This document shows positions 51,461-63,765 of a stretch of DNA of 64,000 nucleotides, piece by piece; positions within the stretch are counted from its first letter, which is position 1, and each line of letters starts with the position of its first letter. Under the pieces are notes generated by a model. It worked only from the letters and a program-made list of their open reading frames with translations. It was not told where the DNA came from and did not search any database. The translations under genes and the position numbers were made by a program. This stretch comes from Liolophura sinensis (taxonomy: Eukaryota > Mollusca > Polyplacophora > Chitonida > Chitonidae): assembly GCF_032854445.1 (NCBI RefSeq), contig NC_088295.1, forward strand, positions 10,095,385-10,159,384. Reading direction: 5' to 3'.

Positions 51461-52107
51461 TTAAATTTTGGAGAAAATATGAAAAATACCTAAAGTTTAG
51501 ATAAAAGAGTGCGAATAGTTAGCTGTAAATGTTGTCTTCAGTATTTTTTTTATTTTATTTTTTTTTATTTTTTTATTTTTTTTTTTTATTTTTTGATTTT
51601 TGTTTGAAGAGAAAAAAGACGCAATTTTGATAAAGTAGGTATTTTCTTGGTACATAATGTTATAAATGAGGATGTAACACATGTTTAATATATACATGTA
51701 TTTGCACTAGAATTTGGTCTTTTCAGCTAACAATTGTGTTCAACCTGGATTTTGATCACATTTATATTTTTAACATAGCAATGAATATTATTATAATTCA
51801 CATTAAACGCATCAAATATATTAAACGGTATAAAGAACAAATTTACATTCAAATAAATCCATCAGACATGCAGCATGTCCTTAATTATTTATAGAACATT
51901 ATGATGCAAAGACAATATATACCAATATATATACTCTATATGGTACAATAGGTTTACCCATCATACAAAATTATTTTCAAATGCCTTTTTCTCCTGAAAG
52001 AAAAAAATCGAAAAAAAAAATATATAAAATGGCATATTTGCAAGTTTTCATGCTCTTTCATCTGATTTTGGCACCATTTTTGTATTTTATGTTTTCTTCT
52101 CCTTTAA
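51461..52107. mobile_element. TTAA-flanked MITE, copy 1
   Basis: TTAA at 51461-51464 and 52104-52107. Left end ATTTTGGAGAAAATATGAAA, right end GTTTTCTTCTCC. Shares its interior with the 58.28-kb element (AAGTTTAGAT, GTTAG.TGTAAATG.TGTCTTCA, CTCTTTCATCTGATTTTGGC). Enlarged by a T-rich tract at 51545-51600. Confidence 0.75.
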
Positions 52108-52990
52108 TGTCATCATATGTACATAGCCTGTACCGTGTCCAAGTCAAAGTACACAGCATATCACAGCAGCTTGTGTAAAGCTTCTAAGTGCATGGAGTGT
52201 AATATATGCGTGCTATGTGTATTAAAATAACTATAGCACATGCATGCACCAGTAAACTTAGCGACATATAGGTGTACTTTCAAGGCAAGAATATTAAATA
52301 TTAATTATAACCATTTGTCCATAAATCATGTCAGACGCTTTGTTGTGCAATGATGATTTTGATATCCCATTAAAATTCCTTCATTTCCCTTTGAAGACCA
52401 ATTCGGGTGACAACTACAATAACAGGTATGTGTATAAGCTCGTTATAGGTGCCCTTTAGCTTACGGTGCCCACTTAACAGAAATCTGTAGAGCTTACATG
52501 TATATGTAGTAGATGACAAGACAATACCCCTTGTTTTTTTCTTTACTTTTTCACCGTGCGTGTTGAATGGGATCGAATGCAAGCTGCCTCTATATCCGTG
52601 GCATGTAAAGCGATGCAGACCAGTGTGCCTTGAGAAGCGGGCACAAACATAACAAAATGCCACAGTCATTTATGTGAAAAACCATGCAGATTTGCGAGAG
52701 TATACATATGGTCAAGTTGGTGAGAATTTGTTTTTAGATTTTATAAAGTTTTATTTATATATACTCATATATTCAATAATTCTTTGTAATCATTTACATA
52801 ATCTACAATGTGTAATTACGAACTGTTAATCTTAATTACGTATTGCTGTTTGGGATTGTTTGTTACGTAATCGTAAACTTCAAAGTAAACGTTGAGAGTA
52901 GATAATTATTGTTCTGTACTTACGGTAATGACATAAAGGCCAATTTTCACATGTACCGTGTTACCCGTGCCACGCAGTCAGGATCGTTGA
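52108..52990. other. Non-coding, no feature recognised
   Basis: AT-rich DNA without a recognised gene or repeat. Confidence 0.45.
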
Positions 52991-52994
52991 AATC

Positions 52995-53346
52995 TGACCG
53001 CTTCGGTGGCCTAATGGTTAGAGCGTCTGCCTCGAAGTCGGGAGACCCGGGATCAAACTCGGTTGGGGTCCTCAAAGATTTTGAAAATGGCACTTGTTGC
53101 TGCTTCGCTTTTCGCTTTGCGCTCAGCACTGAGAGATTAGAGCAAGGAAACACAATTAGTTGTCCCTGTGTCAGTATGATGTGACTGGGTAGGATGTTAT
53201 GTCTCTTGTCTTCGGCATGATACTCCAGTCGCGGCAGCACTTTGGCGGCATAGACTCGCCCTGCCACGAGAAGACATTTATCACACCTGATGATTCCTCG
53301 TCATCACTTGACTGAAAAATTGTTACGTACAACGTTAAACCCCCGA
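52995..53346 (+). mobile_element. tRNA-derived SINE, near full length
   Basis: Head CGGTGGCCTAATGGTTAGAG, GCGTCTGCCTCGAAGTCGGG, B-box-like GGGATCAAACT; body; 3' end CATCACTTGACTGAAAAATT, GTTACGTACAACGTTAAACC. The head looks like a Glu/Asp-type tRNA, but the sequence continues directly into SINE body. Confidence 0.9.
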
Positions 53347-53390
53347 GGTTGGTAGCAGACCGAGTTGATTTGATTTAGCAGATAAATGCC

Positions 53391-53518
53391 AAACTTCACG
53401 ACTTAACAATTAATCATTAATTTATCTTCCAGACTTAAAGGAGAAAAAAACTTAAAACTTCACGACTTAACAATTAATCATTAATTTATCTTCCAGACTT
53501 AAAGGAGAAGAAAACTTA
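53391..53518. repeat. 64-bp tandem duplication
   Basis: AAACTTCACGACTTAACAAT through TTAAAGGAGAA occurs twice, starting at 53391 and 53455, nearly identical. It spans the left end of the adjacent MITE. Confidence 0.95.
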
Positions 53519-54081
53519 AAACAATGACACCATAGGCTGAAAACAGCACATTTTTTTCTATCTGGTGGTGCCTGCTGCATAATTTTGCGATGTTTTCTTG
53601 CCATACATGTAAAGTCTGAAAACGGCAAACCTGGGATAAATCGCTGAGTTCATCGCGTCCTCCATCTTTAACACGCTGTAATTTATGCTGGGGGTGTGTT
53701 GCCTCTCAGCCAATGAGAGTCATTAAAACTGCCGGCTTGTTCGTGTAAACTCGGAACCTGCGTCCAACTTTGCGGTTTCCTGATCGTCAAGCGGAAAACG
53801 AACTGTACTGTTCGCCACCTTCTGGGAAGAAGCGTTCTACCGGAAATGTACGAACTGCACTTCGGCGGTTTCCGACGGAAATTCTACTCCTAACACAGAA
53901 GACTTCAGTTGTAGTTCTTAGGCAAAATGGAGTCGCCCACACCAGATTTTGGCACTGGCTTCATTTATAATTTACCAACTCGAGGTACATGTTAGAATTT
54001 TTTTCATGGCATGTACCTGCAAGGAAATGCATACTCTTTTCAATGGTGTTTGTTTGATATTCAAATTTTCTTCTCCTTTAA
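53499..54081. mobile_element. TTAA-flanked MITE, related copy
   Basis: TTAA at 53499-53502 and 54078-54081. Termini AGGAGAAGAAAAC and (reverse complement of right end) AGGAGAAGAAAATTTG form a terminal inverted repeat. The interior is GC-richer and differs from the 51.5- and 58.3-kb copies. Confidence 0.75.
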
Positions 54082-54454
54082 TGAACCTAGCAGCTTTACT
54101 TACAATTGTCTGAAGTTACCACGTGATTTAGTTGGCCTACGTCATATAAAATGATATGAAGGCCTGATAATGCATCGATATTTTGTCAGTTTCCAGTACA
54201 ACCTATGCGGATCATTGTCACGCATTTATTTTCACCGTATACTAGGTATACATGCGCGTAATAAAAATGGTAAAATTCGAAGAAAATCATAATACCATTA
54301 CAACAATAAATTAATATTATATTAATATGAAATTTCCATATCCCAAAAATTTCACAGTGGTCTAATTCAGCTATTTGAAAATGGCACTATACCAAGTTTA
54401 TAGATTTATTCTACACGTATTTTAAACATCTATTTCTTCTTTCGCCGTTCTAAA

Positions 54455-55450
54455 GAATATTGTAGGCCTATACCTTACAAACCTCCTGGCGCCCAACAAC
54501 AGCTTATATCTTCACCATGGAAGGGGAAGCCTGAAGCCCAGCAACTGCTTATAGCTTCACCATGCAAGGGGAAGCCGGTCTAGGTACCTGACAAACCTCC
54601 TGACGCTCAAGAACATCATTCATAATTCAGAAACCGGTGTAGGCAGGCCTATACCTGACAAACCCCATACCACACAACCACAGCCTGTACGGTTCAACAT
54701 GGAGAAACCGGTGTAGGCAGGGCCTATCCCTGACAAACCTCATGCTATACAACCACAGTCCACGGCCCTCGCCATGGAGAAACCGGTGTAGGCAGGGCCT
54801 ATGCCTTACAAACTTCATGTCCCACAACCACAGTTTATAACCCTCGTCATGGAGAAACTGGTGTAGGTAGATTTTTACCTGACAAACCTCATAAGGCACA
54901 GCCTCAGCCTATAGGCCTCATAATGGGGAAACCGATGTAGGTAGGCCTATCCCTTACAAACGTCCTGAAACACAACCAAAGTTTATAGCCCTCGCCATGG
55001 ATAAAAAGGTGTAGGTAGATAGCCTCTGTGTATAGGTCTCAGAATGGGGAAACCAATGTATGTAGGCCTACGCCTAACAAACCTCATGACGCATAACCAC
55101 AGCCTATAGGTCTCACAATGGGGAAACCTATGTGGGTAGGCCTAGACCTGACAAACCTCATACCGCACAACTACAGTCTATAGGTCTCACAATGAGGAAA
55201 CCGATGTAGCTAGGCCTAGACCTAACAAACCTCATGAAGCACAACCACAGTATATAGGTCTCACAATGAGGAAACCGATGTAGGTAGGCCTAGACATAAC
55301 AAATCTCATGACGCACAACCACAGTCTATAGGTCTCACAATGGGGAAACCTATAGGGGTCGGCCTAGACCTAACAAACCTTATGACGCACAACCACAGTC
55401 TGTAGGCCTCACAATAGTAAAACCGATGTAGGTAGGACTAGACCTGACAA
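54455..55450. repeat. 74-bp minisatellite, copy A of segmental duplication
   Basis: About 13 units around ACAACCACAGTCTATAGGTC, TCACAATGGGGAAACCGATG, TAGGTAGGCCTAGACCTGAC and AAACCTCATGACGC. The left units are more diverged. Confidence 0.9.
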
Positions 55451-55939
55451 AGCTCCTGGTGTGCACAACCGACAAAGCTCTCCAACACCTATACACTTGT
55501 TGGTCAATGAGTGTTTGTCAGAGTTGTTGGTCAGAAGTATTAGTCAAGAGGACTTGTGGCGGGTTGATGGTCTACATGTACATTGCAAACTACGTTGCTA
55601 GGGCCCAGTACATTGTACACTATGTTGGTAGGTTCCAGTATAATTTCTTTTAGAGTTTTCATGATTTGTATATAAATATATCTGTGGGAAACTGTAGAGC
55701 ATACATTTTAATATCCAACACAATTGATGTAGTACTGTTGCATGGATGTGCAACTATTTTGAAAATAGCAGGTTTATAGAGGAAATTAAAAAAAAATATC
55801 TTATTAACGTTATTAATTTTGTCGTGAAAATATATTATGCAGCATGTGACCTATATCTTAAATAAAGGCTGAAAGGGTGGAATGTTTTGGGGGTTTTTTT
55901 TCACGTGCAGGAGTTTAAGCATGTACCGATTCTGAAGAG

Positions 55940-56103
55940 GTTGTTGTGACAGGCCATTGGTTGCACATTGTTGTGACAGGCCATTGGTTGCACATTGTTG
56001 TGACAGGCCATTGGTTGCACATTGTTGTGACAGGCCATTGGTTGCACATTGTTGTGACAGGCCATTGGTTGCACATTGTTGTGACAGGCCATTGGTTGCA
56101 CAT
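55940..56103. repeat. 27-bp minisatellite, six units
   Basis: Six near-perfect units TTGTTGTGACAGGCCATTGG + TTGCACA. The paralogous position in copy B (58806-58835) has only one unit. Confidence 0.95.
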
Positions 56104-56154
56104 GTAAATTGGACAGATATGCACTCCTTATACCAGCGGTTTCTTTTTATGTTT

Positions 56155-56222
56155 CGTCGTCATATGACTGAAAAATTATTAAGTACGAAGTTAAACCCCA
56201 AGCACTCACTCACTCACTCACT
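56155..56222 (+). mobile_element. SINE 3' fragment
   Basis: CGTCATATGACTGAAAAATT, ATTAAGTACGAAGTTAAACC, then (CACT)n. The tail of the 8.2-kb SINE family without head. I could not find it in duplication copy B, so it may be a later insertion. Confidence 0.8.
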
Positions 56223-56333
56223 CTTTTTGCGTTTACGAAACAAAATGAATAATGAGTCACGACAATCTTAAATTCAAACACAATTAATTTTCATGTTAGA
56301 TAATTAAGTATCCAAACTAAGGTTAAACTATTG

Positions 56334-56750
56334 CTGTATTGTGAATGTTAGCTGGCCTTACAGATAATCTGTTTTAATCTGGTCTTGCAGTGAAACTGTA
56401 GGCTTGGTGACAACCTACTGTTTTAATCCACCGCAACGCTGCATATCAGGACCAGTCATGTACGTTATTGTTAGAATTGTATGTCTGTAAACCTTGTTAA
56501 AACTTGTTTGTTACTATGCATTATGTTTTTGTATAAAAATGTACTGTCACTTGTAAAAGGTACCCAGAGACCCCGGAACCACCGACTCTGCCATACAACT
56601 GTGCCACAGCTGAAGTTACACCAGCTAGTGTGAATCTGTCTAATTTATATGTGCATGTTTTCCTATCCTTCATGAAGTGTTCAGTACATAAGTAAATCCT
56701 GCCTTGAGTGTTCCTGATTACAAATTGTGACCGGCATCACAATACTATTG
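56334..56750. mobile_element. 417-bp insertion flanked by ACTATTG
   Basis: ACTATTG at 56327-56333 and again at 56744-56750. Copy B has a single CTATTA at the matching place (about 58960), so this segment is an insertion in copy A. Ends include ATTGTGA near the left and TCACAAT at the right, a possible short inverted repeat. Class unknown. Confidence 0.7.
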
Positions 56751-56844
56751 TAAATTTATATACCGATATGCAAAATCGCGTTAACATGGAAGTGAAACCT
56801 TGTCAAAATAGTCAAATCAGCAACAGCTGGCCACGAAAATCTAC

Positions 56845-57104
56845 ACTCAAAATATTAATCTCTTAATTCTAACAGAAAGTCTGCTTTATGAGAGATGCTG
56901 GAGTGTATTCTGCTATTGCAGCTCATTATTCTGTTAAATATAGCACACATATTCTATTAATTCAACATCAACTGTCTAATACACTAACATATTATGTTGA
57001 AATTGTCAGAATATTGTGTTATAATAACAGAATACACTCTAGCATCACTCAGGCAACAGACTTTCTGTTAAAATGAACAGACTGATTTTTTAGTGTTTTG
57101 AGTG
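56845..57104. mobile_element. Long-TIR MITE, copy in segment A
   Basis: About 260 bp with inverted repeats near 90 bp: left CACTCAAAATATTAATCTCT, TAACAGAAAGTCTG, GATGCTGGAGTGTATTCTG; right is the reverse complement (CAGAATACACTCTAGCATCA, CAGACTTTCTGTTA, TTTTGAGTG). Almost a perfect foldback. Confidence 0.85.
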
Positions 57105-57109
57105 CCTAT

Positions 57110-57775
57110 ATTTGAAAAACTTCTTGACGCACTACCATAACTTTGGTCTCGCCATGGGGAAACTGGTATAAGTCTGCCGAGACCTGACAAACCTCATGTC
57201 GCACAACCACAATCCATAGGTGTCACCCGGGGAGCCGGTATAGGTATAGACAAACCTCATGACGTGCAACCACAGGCATGGTCTCACCGTGAGGAAACCG
57301 GTATAGGTAGGCTCATATCCTGGCCAAACCTCATGATGCACTGCTAAAGCCTATAGTCCTCACTATGGGGAAACTGGTCTAGGTAGGCCTATACCCGACA
57401 AACCTCCTGACGTACACCCACAGTCTATAGATCTCATCACTGGGAAACCGATATAAAGGCCTCTCCTTGACAACCTATACTGAACGCACTACCAAAACCT
57501 ATACATCTCACGATGGGAAACCTGTATGGCTAGGCCTATACTTGACAAACCTATTGACACGCTACTAAAGCCAATAGTCCGCACCATGTAATAGATAGGT
57601 TTTACCTGACAAACCTCCTGACCCACAACCACAGTTTTTGTGCCTCACCATGGGGAAACTGATGCAGGTAGGCCTAGACATGGCAAACCTCATGACGCAC
57701 AACCACAGTCTATAGGTCTCACAATGGGGAAACCGATGTAGGTAGGACTAGACCTGACAAAGCTCCTGGCGTGCG
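57110..57775. repeat. 74-bp minisatellite, copy B of segmental duplication
   Basis: About nine units of the same 74-bp family as 54455-55450 (for example CACAACCACAGTCTATAGGT near 57700). Confidence 0.9.
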
Positions 57776-58279
57776 ACCGCATCCGACAAAGCTCTCCGAC
57801 ACCTATACACTTGGGCAATGGGTGTCGGGAAAGCATTGTCAGATGTGTTCGTCAGAGGTGTTGGTCAGAAGTATTAGTCAAGAGGATTTGTGACAGGTTG
57901 CTGGTCTACATGTACATTGTACACTATGTCGCAAGGCTCCAGTACATTGCACACTATGTTGCTAGGCTCCAGTACATTGCTAAGTGTTCTCTATTGTATA
58001 GAAAACCATTCACTGGGTCCAGTTTTAAACCTGTTCTCGCCACGATATGGGTGCAAAATTGCCGACGTGGCGTTAAGCCATACTCATTCATTTCTGTACA
58101 TTGCACACTTTGGTGCTAAGCTCCAATACATTGCACACTGTGCAGCAAGGCTGTTGACCAGTACATTGCATACTATGCTGCAAAGCTTGTCCTTATTTCA
58201 ACTGTCACATCAATCATTCAATAAATCAAAAAGAATAAATTTGTCTTGCAAATGTATTGTGCAGCATGTGACCTATATC

Positions 58280-58726
58280 TTAAGGTGGGGGAAACGTAAA
58301 AACTACATTAAGTTTAGATGAAAAAGTCCGAAAAGTTAGTTGTAAATGTGGTCTTCAATATTTGTTTCGATTTTTCTTTAAAAGAAAAACGTGTTAAACC
58401 TCGATTTAGATCATATTTATATTTTTAATATATTCATAAATATTATCATAATTCAGATTAAATGCATATGTTTGGATATAAAACAACAAATTAACATTCG
58501 AATATATTTACTAGACATGCAAACACATCCTTATTTAGAACATTATAATACAAAGACGATAAATCGAAAAGGTGGTCCCAAATACCCACCACACAAAAAT
58601 ATTTTCGAATACCCTTTTTTCTTGAGAAAAAAGATGGAAATAAATATTAAAAACCAAATTTGCAAATAAGTTCTGACGCTCTTTCATCTGATTTTGGCAT
58701 CATTTTTATGTTTTCTCCTCCTTTAA
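58280..58726. mobile_element. TTAA-flanked MITE with a paralogous empty site
   Basis: TTAA at 58280-58283 and 58723-58726. Left end GGTGGGGGAAACGTAAAAAC, right end ATGTTTTCTCCTCC. Copy A has a single TTAA (55858-55861) between the same flanks, GCAGCATGTGACCTATATC on the left and a GGGTGGAAT stretch on the right. TTAA duplication is typical of piggyBac-type elements. Confidence 0.85.
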
Positions 58727-59141
58727 GAAAACGTTGGAGGGGTGGAATTGTTTTTTGTTGTTGTTTTTTTACATGCCGAGGTGTAAGCATGTATCGATTC
58801 CCAAGAGGTTGTTGTGACAGGTCATTGGCTGTTCATGTAAATTAGACAGGTATGGACTTCCTGTACCAGGTTTTTCTTTTTGGCGTAGGTCACGACAATC
58901 TTAGATTCAAACAAACTTAATTATCTTGTTTCATAATTACATATCCAAAATAAGGTTAGGCTATTATAAATTTACACACCAGTATATATAATATCGCTCC
59001 AAAATGTCAGAGAAACCTTTGGTTTTCCATTGTTTATATCCTATATAAAGCAGCGTGTCTTGAGCTCATAGAAACCTTTGTTTATCCATTCTTTACCTTA
59101 CGTAAATAATCAAATCAGCAACAGATGGCCACGAAAATCTA

Positions 59142-59395
59142 CACTCAAAAAATTCATCTGTTAATTTTAAGTCTGTTGCATGAGTGATGCTGGAATGTAT
59201 TCTGCTATTACAGTAGACCATTCTGTTAAATATAACACACATATTCTATTAATTCCAGATAAAGATTCCATTTAACTAACATCATGTTGTGTTGAAATTG
59301 ACGGAATATTGTGTTATAATAACAGAATACATTCTAGCATCACTCAGACAACAGACTTTCTGTTAAAATGAACGGATTGATTTTTCAGTGTTTGA
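59142..59395. mobile_element. Long-TIR MITE, copy in segment B
   Basis: Same element as 56845-57104, carried by the segmental duplication; ACACTCAAAA at left, CAGTGTTTGATT at right. Internal differences are small. Confidence 0.8.
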
Positions 59396-61440
59396 TTCAC
59401 TTTTCTCCTGTACTCTACCTGAAATATCTAAATGCAGGAAAACCGGCATGTGGTTATCAGTTCTTTATCCCATACATTTTCAGTTCACCAGACATTATTC
59501 TGCATGAAGTGTTGTTTCAGCAGCTCTGTAATCCTTTAAACCCATGGAAGCTATTGGTACTCAATTCTTTTTTCTACATGAAATACTGCATCAACAGTCC
59601 AGGAAAACATTTGGTTCTCTTTTCTTTATTCTTCGTAACGTATCGATCAAAAGCATCAAAGTCGTAGTTCATCATTCTTTATTTTTGTTGTATTGTTAAG
59701 AAGCATAGAAAGTAAAACGAGAGCTATGACAACGTGCTCGCGGGCAAATGATCACGCGTAACAGGTAAATCCGACCTCTTTATCAGTTAGGTTTTTTAGG
59801 GTAAATTCTTAAATAGTTGCAACTTACACTCTCACCCTCACCATGGCTTCCGAATAATTAAGTAAAAATGTCGTTATTGTCATTACTATTTATTAGACAT
59901 CACCGGTCTGGAATTATTCAAGGTGCTGCGCTGTCAAAACATTTAATAAACAAAAAACCCGTCCTGCGACAACGGTGTAAGCGTTGGCAAATGGTGACAT
60001 GTAATCGGTGAAATCTGGTGAAATTTGGGCTCTATTCTAATTGTTCACGATGTACATAAGACCTTACCTATCGATATCTTCTACATGGCAAACAATTGTG
60101 CCCCGGAGAGCAATCATTTTGATCAACCCTACAATTGTGCAGACTTTATCGTGATATTACTGTGCCTGCTGTTTTATAAGGATTGCTTAATGATCATGGG
60201 GTCATTATGTGCAACACCTGCGCGTAACAGACAACTAAGGATCATAGCGTTACACAACCTGATTCCTGTTGCCAGATACTGTGTCCTCTTTCAAAATGCT
60301 ATTCTTAAGACCACTGAGCTTTAACGCTGTATGCTAAGAAATGTTTCATTCTTGGTGGTCAAATTTCTGGGTGGAGTACATCTGGATTCCAACTTCACAC
60401 CTCATTTTTGAAGAGGCAAATACGGAACTCCACACACAAGCCATCACGTCAGCTTATCACCACGCTAAAGGTAATGCGATCAGCTTGATCAGCTGGTTAG
60501 CTGGCGGGTTCTGAATTACAGTGTGCACAAGCACACATCGTGTGTGCACAAGTAGCACACATTTTTTCTTGGATGAGATTTTCCACATTCTGACCAGGTG
60601 ACGTTTTGATTGACCCGTTAATAATTCATCTTCACCATCTCAAACTCCCTTCATCTAAATCTGGGTCAAGAACGGCTTACTCAATAATTTTAGTGTTTTG
60701 TTAATAAAATTTACTCACTATAGGTTTTATTTCATCCTCTTCATGCTTAAGTTATACTATTGTTAGCAGTTAGGTGTTGTTGGACTCAGACTTATCAATG
60801 ACCCAGATCGTTGACGAATTGTCGTGAACTCTGAGAGGACACACTTGCGTCAGTGTGACCGATATGACCCCTACCAAATCACTGCTATAACGTTTTAACC
60901 CGATGAACCGTCATTGAAACTGATGCAAAATTCACAAAGATCGACACGACGCTTAAAATGTAAAAATGCGCACGTGCTTGAACACATAGGCGCAATGACC
61001 GCTTTTTGGAGCATCATACGTCACGGATTTTGAAGGGACTTCCCCTTTGAGCTTCGCAGAAATAACTCTGTACACAAAGCTGTACCTACTGTGACCATGT
61101 ATTGTGGGGTGAAGGTATATCCTTAACACAACGTCTGTGAATATTTGATGTGACATAGCCAAGTATACTTGGTGACATGCAACGAACCTCTCATGGGTCA
61201 GCATGCCCCAGATGTGATGCGACGCGCTTGTACATCTAGACATTCTTTAATTCTTTGCCGTTAAAACCACTTCCGAGTTGCAATGCATGAATGAGTACAA
61301 TTATAGGTGAGTTGATATTTTTATGTGCCATACTTGACTACTCAAATCGTGATGTTAAGTGAAACATTCGTTAAAGAAAGGGAAATTTAATTAACTAAGG
61401 TAGGAAAAGGTGATCAGTGGGGAGAGAGGATGCAGAGCGA
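59396..61440. other. Non-coding, no feature recognised
   Basis: Open frames at 59368-59667 and 60025-60324 are leucine-rich, AT-driven and unrecognised. Confidence 0.4.
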
Positions 61441-61444
61441 GAAT

Positions 61445-61740
61445 AGGGAGCTGCGGTACATGTCGGGGCTGCGGATCGGTTACGCGGGGCTAAGATGCGT
61501 AGCTGCGATGGATGTCGGGGTTGCAGAGCGGCTACGCGGGGCTAAGATGCGTAGCTGCGATGGATGTCTGGGCTGCGGAGCGGCTACGCGGGGCTAAGAT
61601 GCGGAGCTGCGATGTATGTTGAGGGTGCTGAGCGGTTACACGGGGTGATGGATATCGGGGGTGCGGAGCCGCTACAGGGAACAAGGATGCGAGCTGCGAT
61701 GCATGGCGGGAATGCAGAACAGGCGTGTGGGGCTGGGATG
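61445..61740. repeat. 52-bp GC-rich minisatellite
   Basis: About five units around GTAGCTGCGATGGATGTCGG, GGTTGCAGAGCGGCTACGCG and GGGCTAAGATGC; the right units are diverged and shortened. Confidence 0.9.
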
Positions 61741-63765
61741 TGGGGCTGATATGGAACAAGGAAAAGAAACAGGAAGAAATGTTTGGGGCAAGAGATACTT
61801 GTAGGCACAAAATGTGTAACTGTATATCTTTATATACCACATAATAAGACACAAGTGATAAAAACAAAAGTGGAAACGTGTCTAAATAAACATATTTTGA
61901 TCTCTTTTATCTCATGTAAGTTATATGCATAAATAGTAAGATACAGAGGCTGTATTTTATTTGTCACACATCTTGCAGGGATGTGACTCGGAGATCGTAC
62001 TCTCGGACTCGTTTGATACAGATAAGCTCATGTGATATCCTTCCTTCCCCGGTAACCACTGGTGTTTATTGTTCGCCAAATATTAACCACATCACAGACA
62101 CGCAAATTGTTGAGTTTGAAGAGATATCTACCCTAATATCATCCAACATGATTCCCTTCTGTGATATATATGCAGAAAAAAGGAAATCTAATTACCCAGC
62201 GCTCAACAATGCTTTGTGACGACATATCCGGTGAAGTATAGGGCTTACACCGTGAGAATAATTTTTACTTTGGCTGCATTGCTAAAATATGCCTAGTTTT
62301 CTGATGACGTCATAAAGGTCAACAGTATAACTAAACCAAAGGTGGGAGTTCTTTTTAAATCCTGGCGTGTTTATCCCATGTGCTAGAAAACCACGTGCCT
62401 ACAATACCGATAGGAATAGGTATGTTTTCTTCTTAATATACTTGTTGGCTTAAACAGTGCCGAGTCTGGCAGTAGAGGCTAATCAATCATTACAACATGA
62501 CACATTATCCAGGCTGCGGTCTTTCTACAGTGTAGATATAACTAATACACAAACTGTAGGCATTTGTTGTATTATTGATTTCAGTTGTTCAGTGTAAGCA
62601 AACTACTATACCATCATGTAATTTGTTCAACAACGTACATAAATAGTAGAATATATTCGTAGCAGGAGAGCTTATATTCTTTCGTTCTTACTAGTTTGAC
62701 GCTATGATTAGGCATGCACCCGTTGTGGCAATTGTACATTTTTTTCTCAGATACTGAGTTTACAATTTGCAAAGTTAGAATTATTAGAAGATTGGGCTCT
62801 TTTCCCCGAGAGCACATATGTTCACGTGAAAAGTTTCACTCATGCAGGATGAAACGCCGCAGCAAGACTCAAAATACCCACGCTTAGCATTTGAACAGAG
62901 GGTTTTGCAACCTGTTGATAGAAGACGAGGGGGCCTGATTCACAATTATCCTGAACAGAATGGCCTGTGTGTAGATATTGATGTATACATCGTGTAGCTG
63001 TGGGAGATCCTCCGAAGGTAAACTTCTTCTCATGGGACTGATGTTTTAGGTTGTTTTGAAAATGCGTCTTATGATTGTCCCTTTGGGAAAATCTTCCATG
63101 GTATACGAGTGGTATACGAATGTCAGACTTGAAGCTTAAACTTGCCCAATTTTCTTCATTGTAGAAACATTTATGACCATCACCATAAATGTAATTTAAT
63201 TATGATTATTTAAAATATATATACACTTAAAGCATTTGTTGTATCTTTCTGCCTTCACTGTTGATTGTTTCTCTTAATATATGAAACATTCCTATTTTCT
63301 TACATATTTTCTTAGTTCTTTGGTGGTTTGTGTTGACAGCTATTTTTAAAACTGGTCTTACGAGTATTGATGCGGTACGTGCTCTATGGCTATTTCGATG
63401 CCTAGTTTTATTAAACGAAACGCAGAAGCATGCCTTGTCTATAAATGAAATCGTTGAACCAGTTTATTATGAGATTATTTTTAAAATAATATTAACCCGG
63501 CTTGTTAAGATGACGATTACGTATTCACTTTTGCTGTTTGATGCAGGATATTATGTTGTATAAACACATAAGATTGACTCAGTATTTATGAATGATTAAT
63601 TTTTAGCTTTGATTACCTGTTATTCTATTACAGTGATTTCCGGTGGGAAAACTTTTCAGCCTGTAAAGGTTATGAACGCAGTGAAGGTCTATGACATGTA
63701 TTAACATTACCCTTATATATAATATCTTTTTTTTTCTAATTTCAATTTCCTTATTTATTTTTCAG
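61741..63765. other. Non-coding, no feature recognised
   Basis: AT-rich DNA. An open frame at 63330-63563 is unrecognised. Confidence 0.4.

Larger units (their letters stand above)
54455..57105. repeat. Segmental tandem duplication, copy A
   Basis: Pairs with 57110-59395. Shared landmarks in order: the 74-bp array, GACCTGACAAAGCTCCTGG, GTCAGAAGTATTAGTCAAGA, GCAGCATGTGACCTATATCT, GAGGTTGTTGTGACAGG, CAAATCAGCAACAG, and the long-TIR MITE. Confidence 0.9.
57110..59395. repeat. Segmental tandem duplication, copy B
   Basis: Counterpart of 54455-57105. Offsets between shared landmarks shift from about 2310 to 2422 to 2870 and back to about 2300 because of the indels described for the two copies. 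Confidence 0.9.

Noticed and set aside
52995-53070. tRNA gene
   Set aside because: It has A- and B-box-like sequence, but no clean cloverleaf with a paired acceptor stem, and it runs into SINE body that recurs elsewhere. The same applies to the heads at 8.18, 16.76 and 49.95 kb.
55940-56103. CRISPR-like array
   Set aside because: The units are contiguous with no variable spacers, and the setting is an animal genome.
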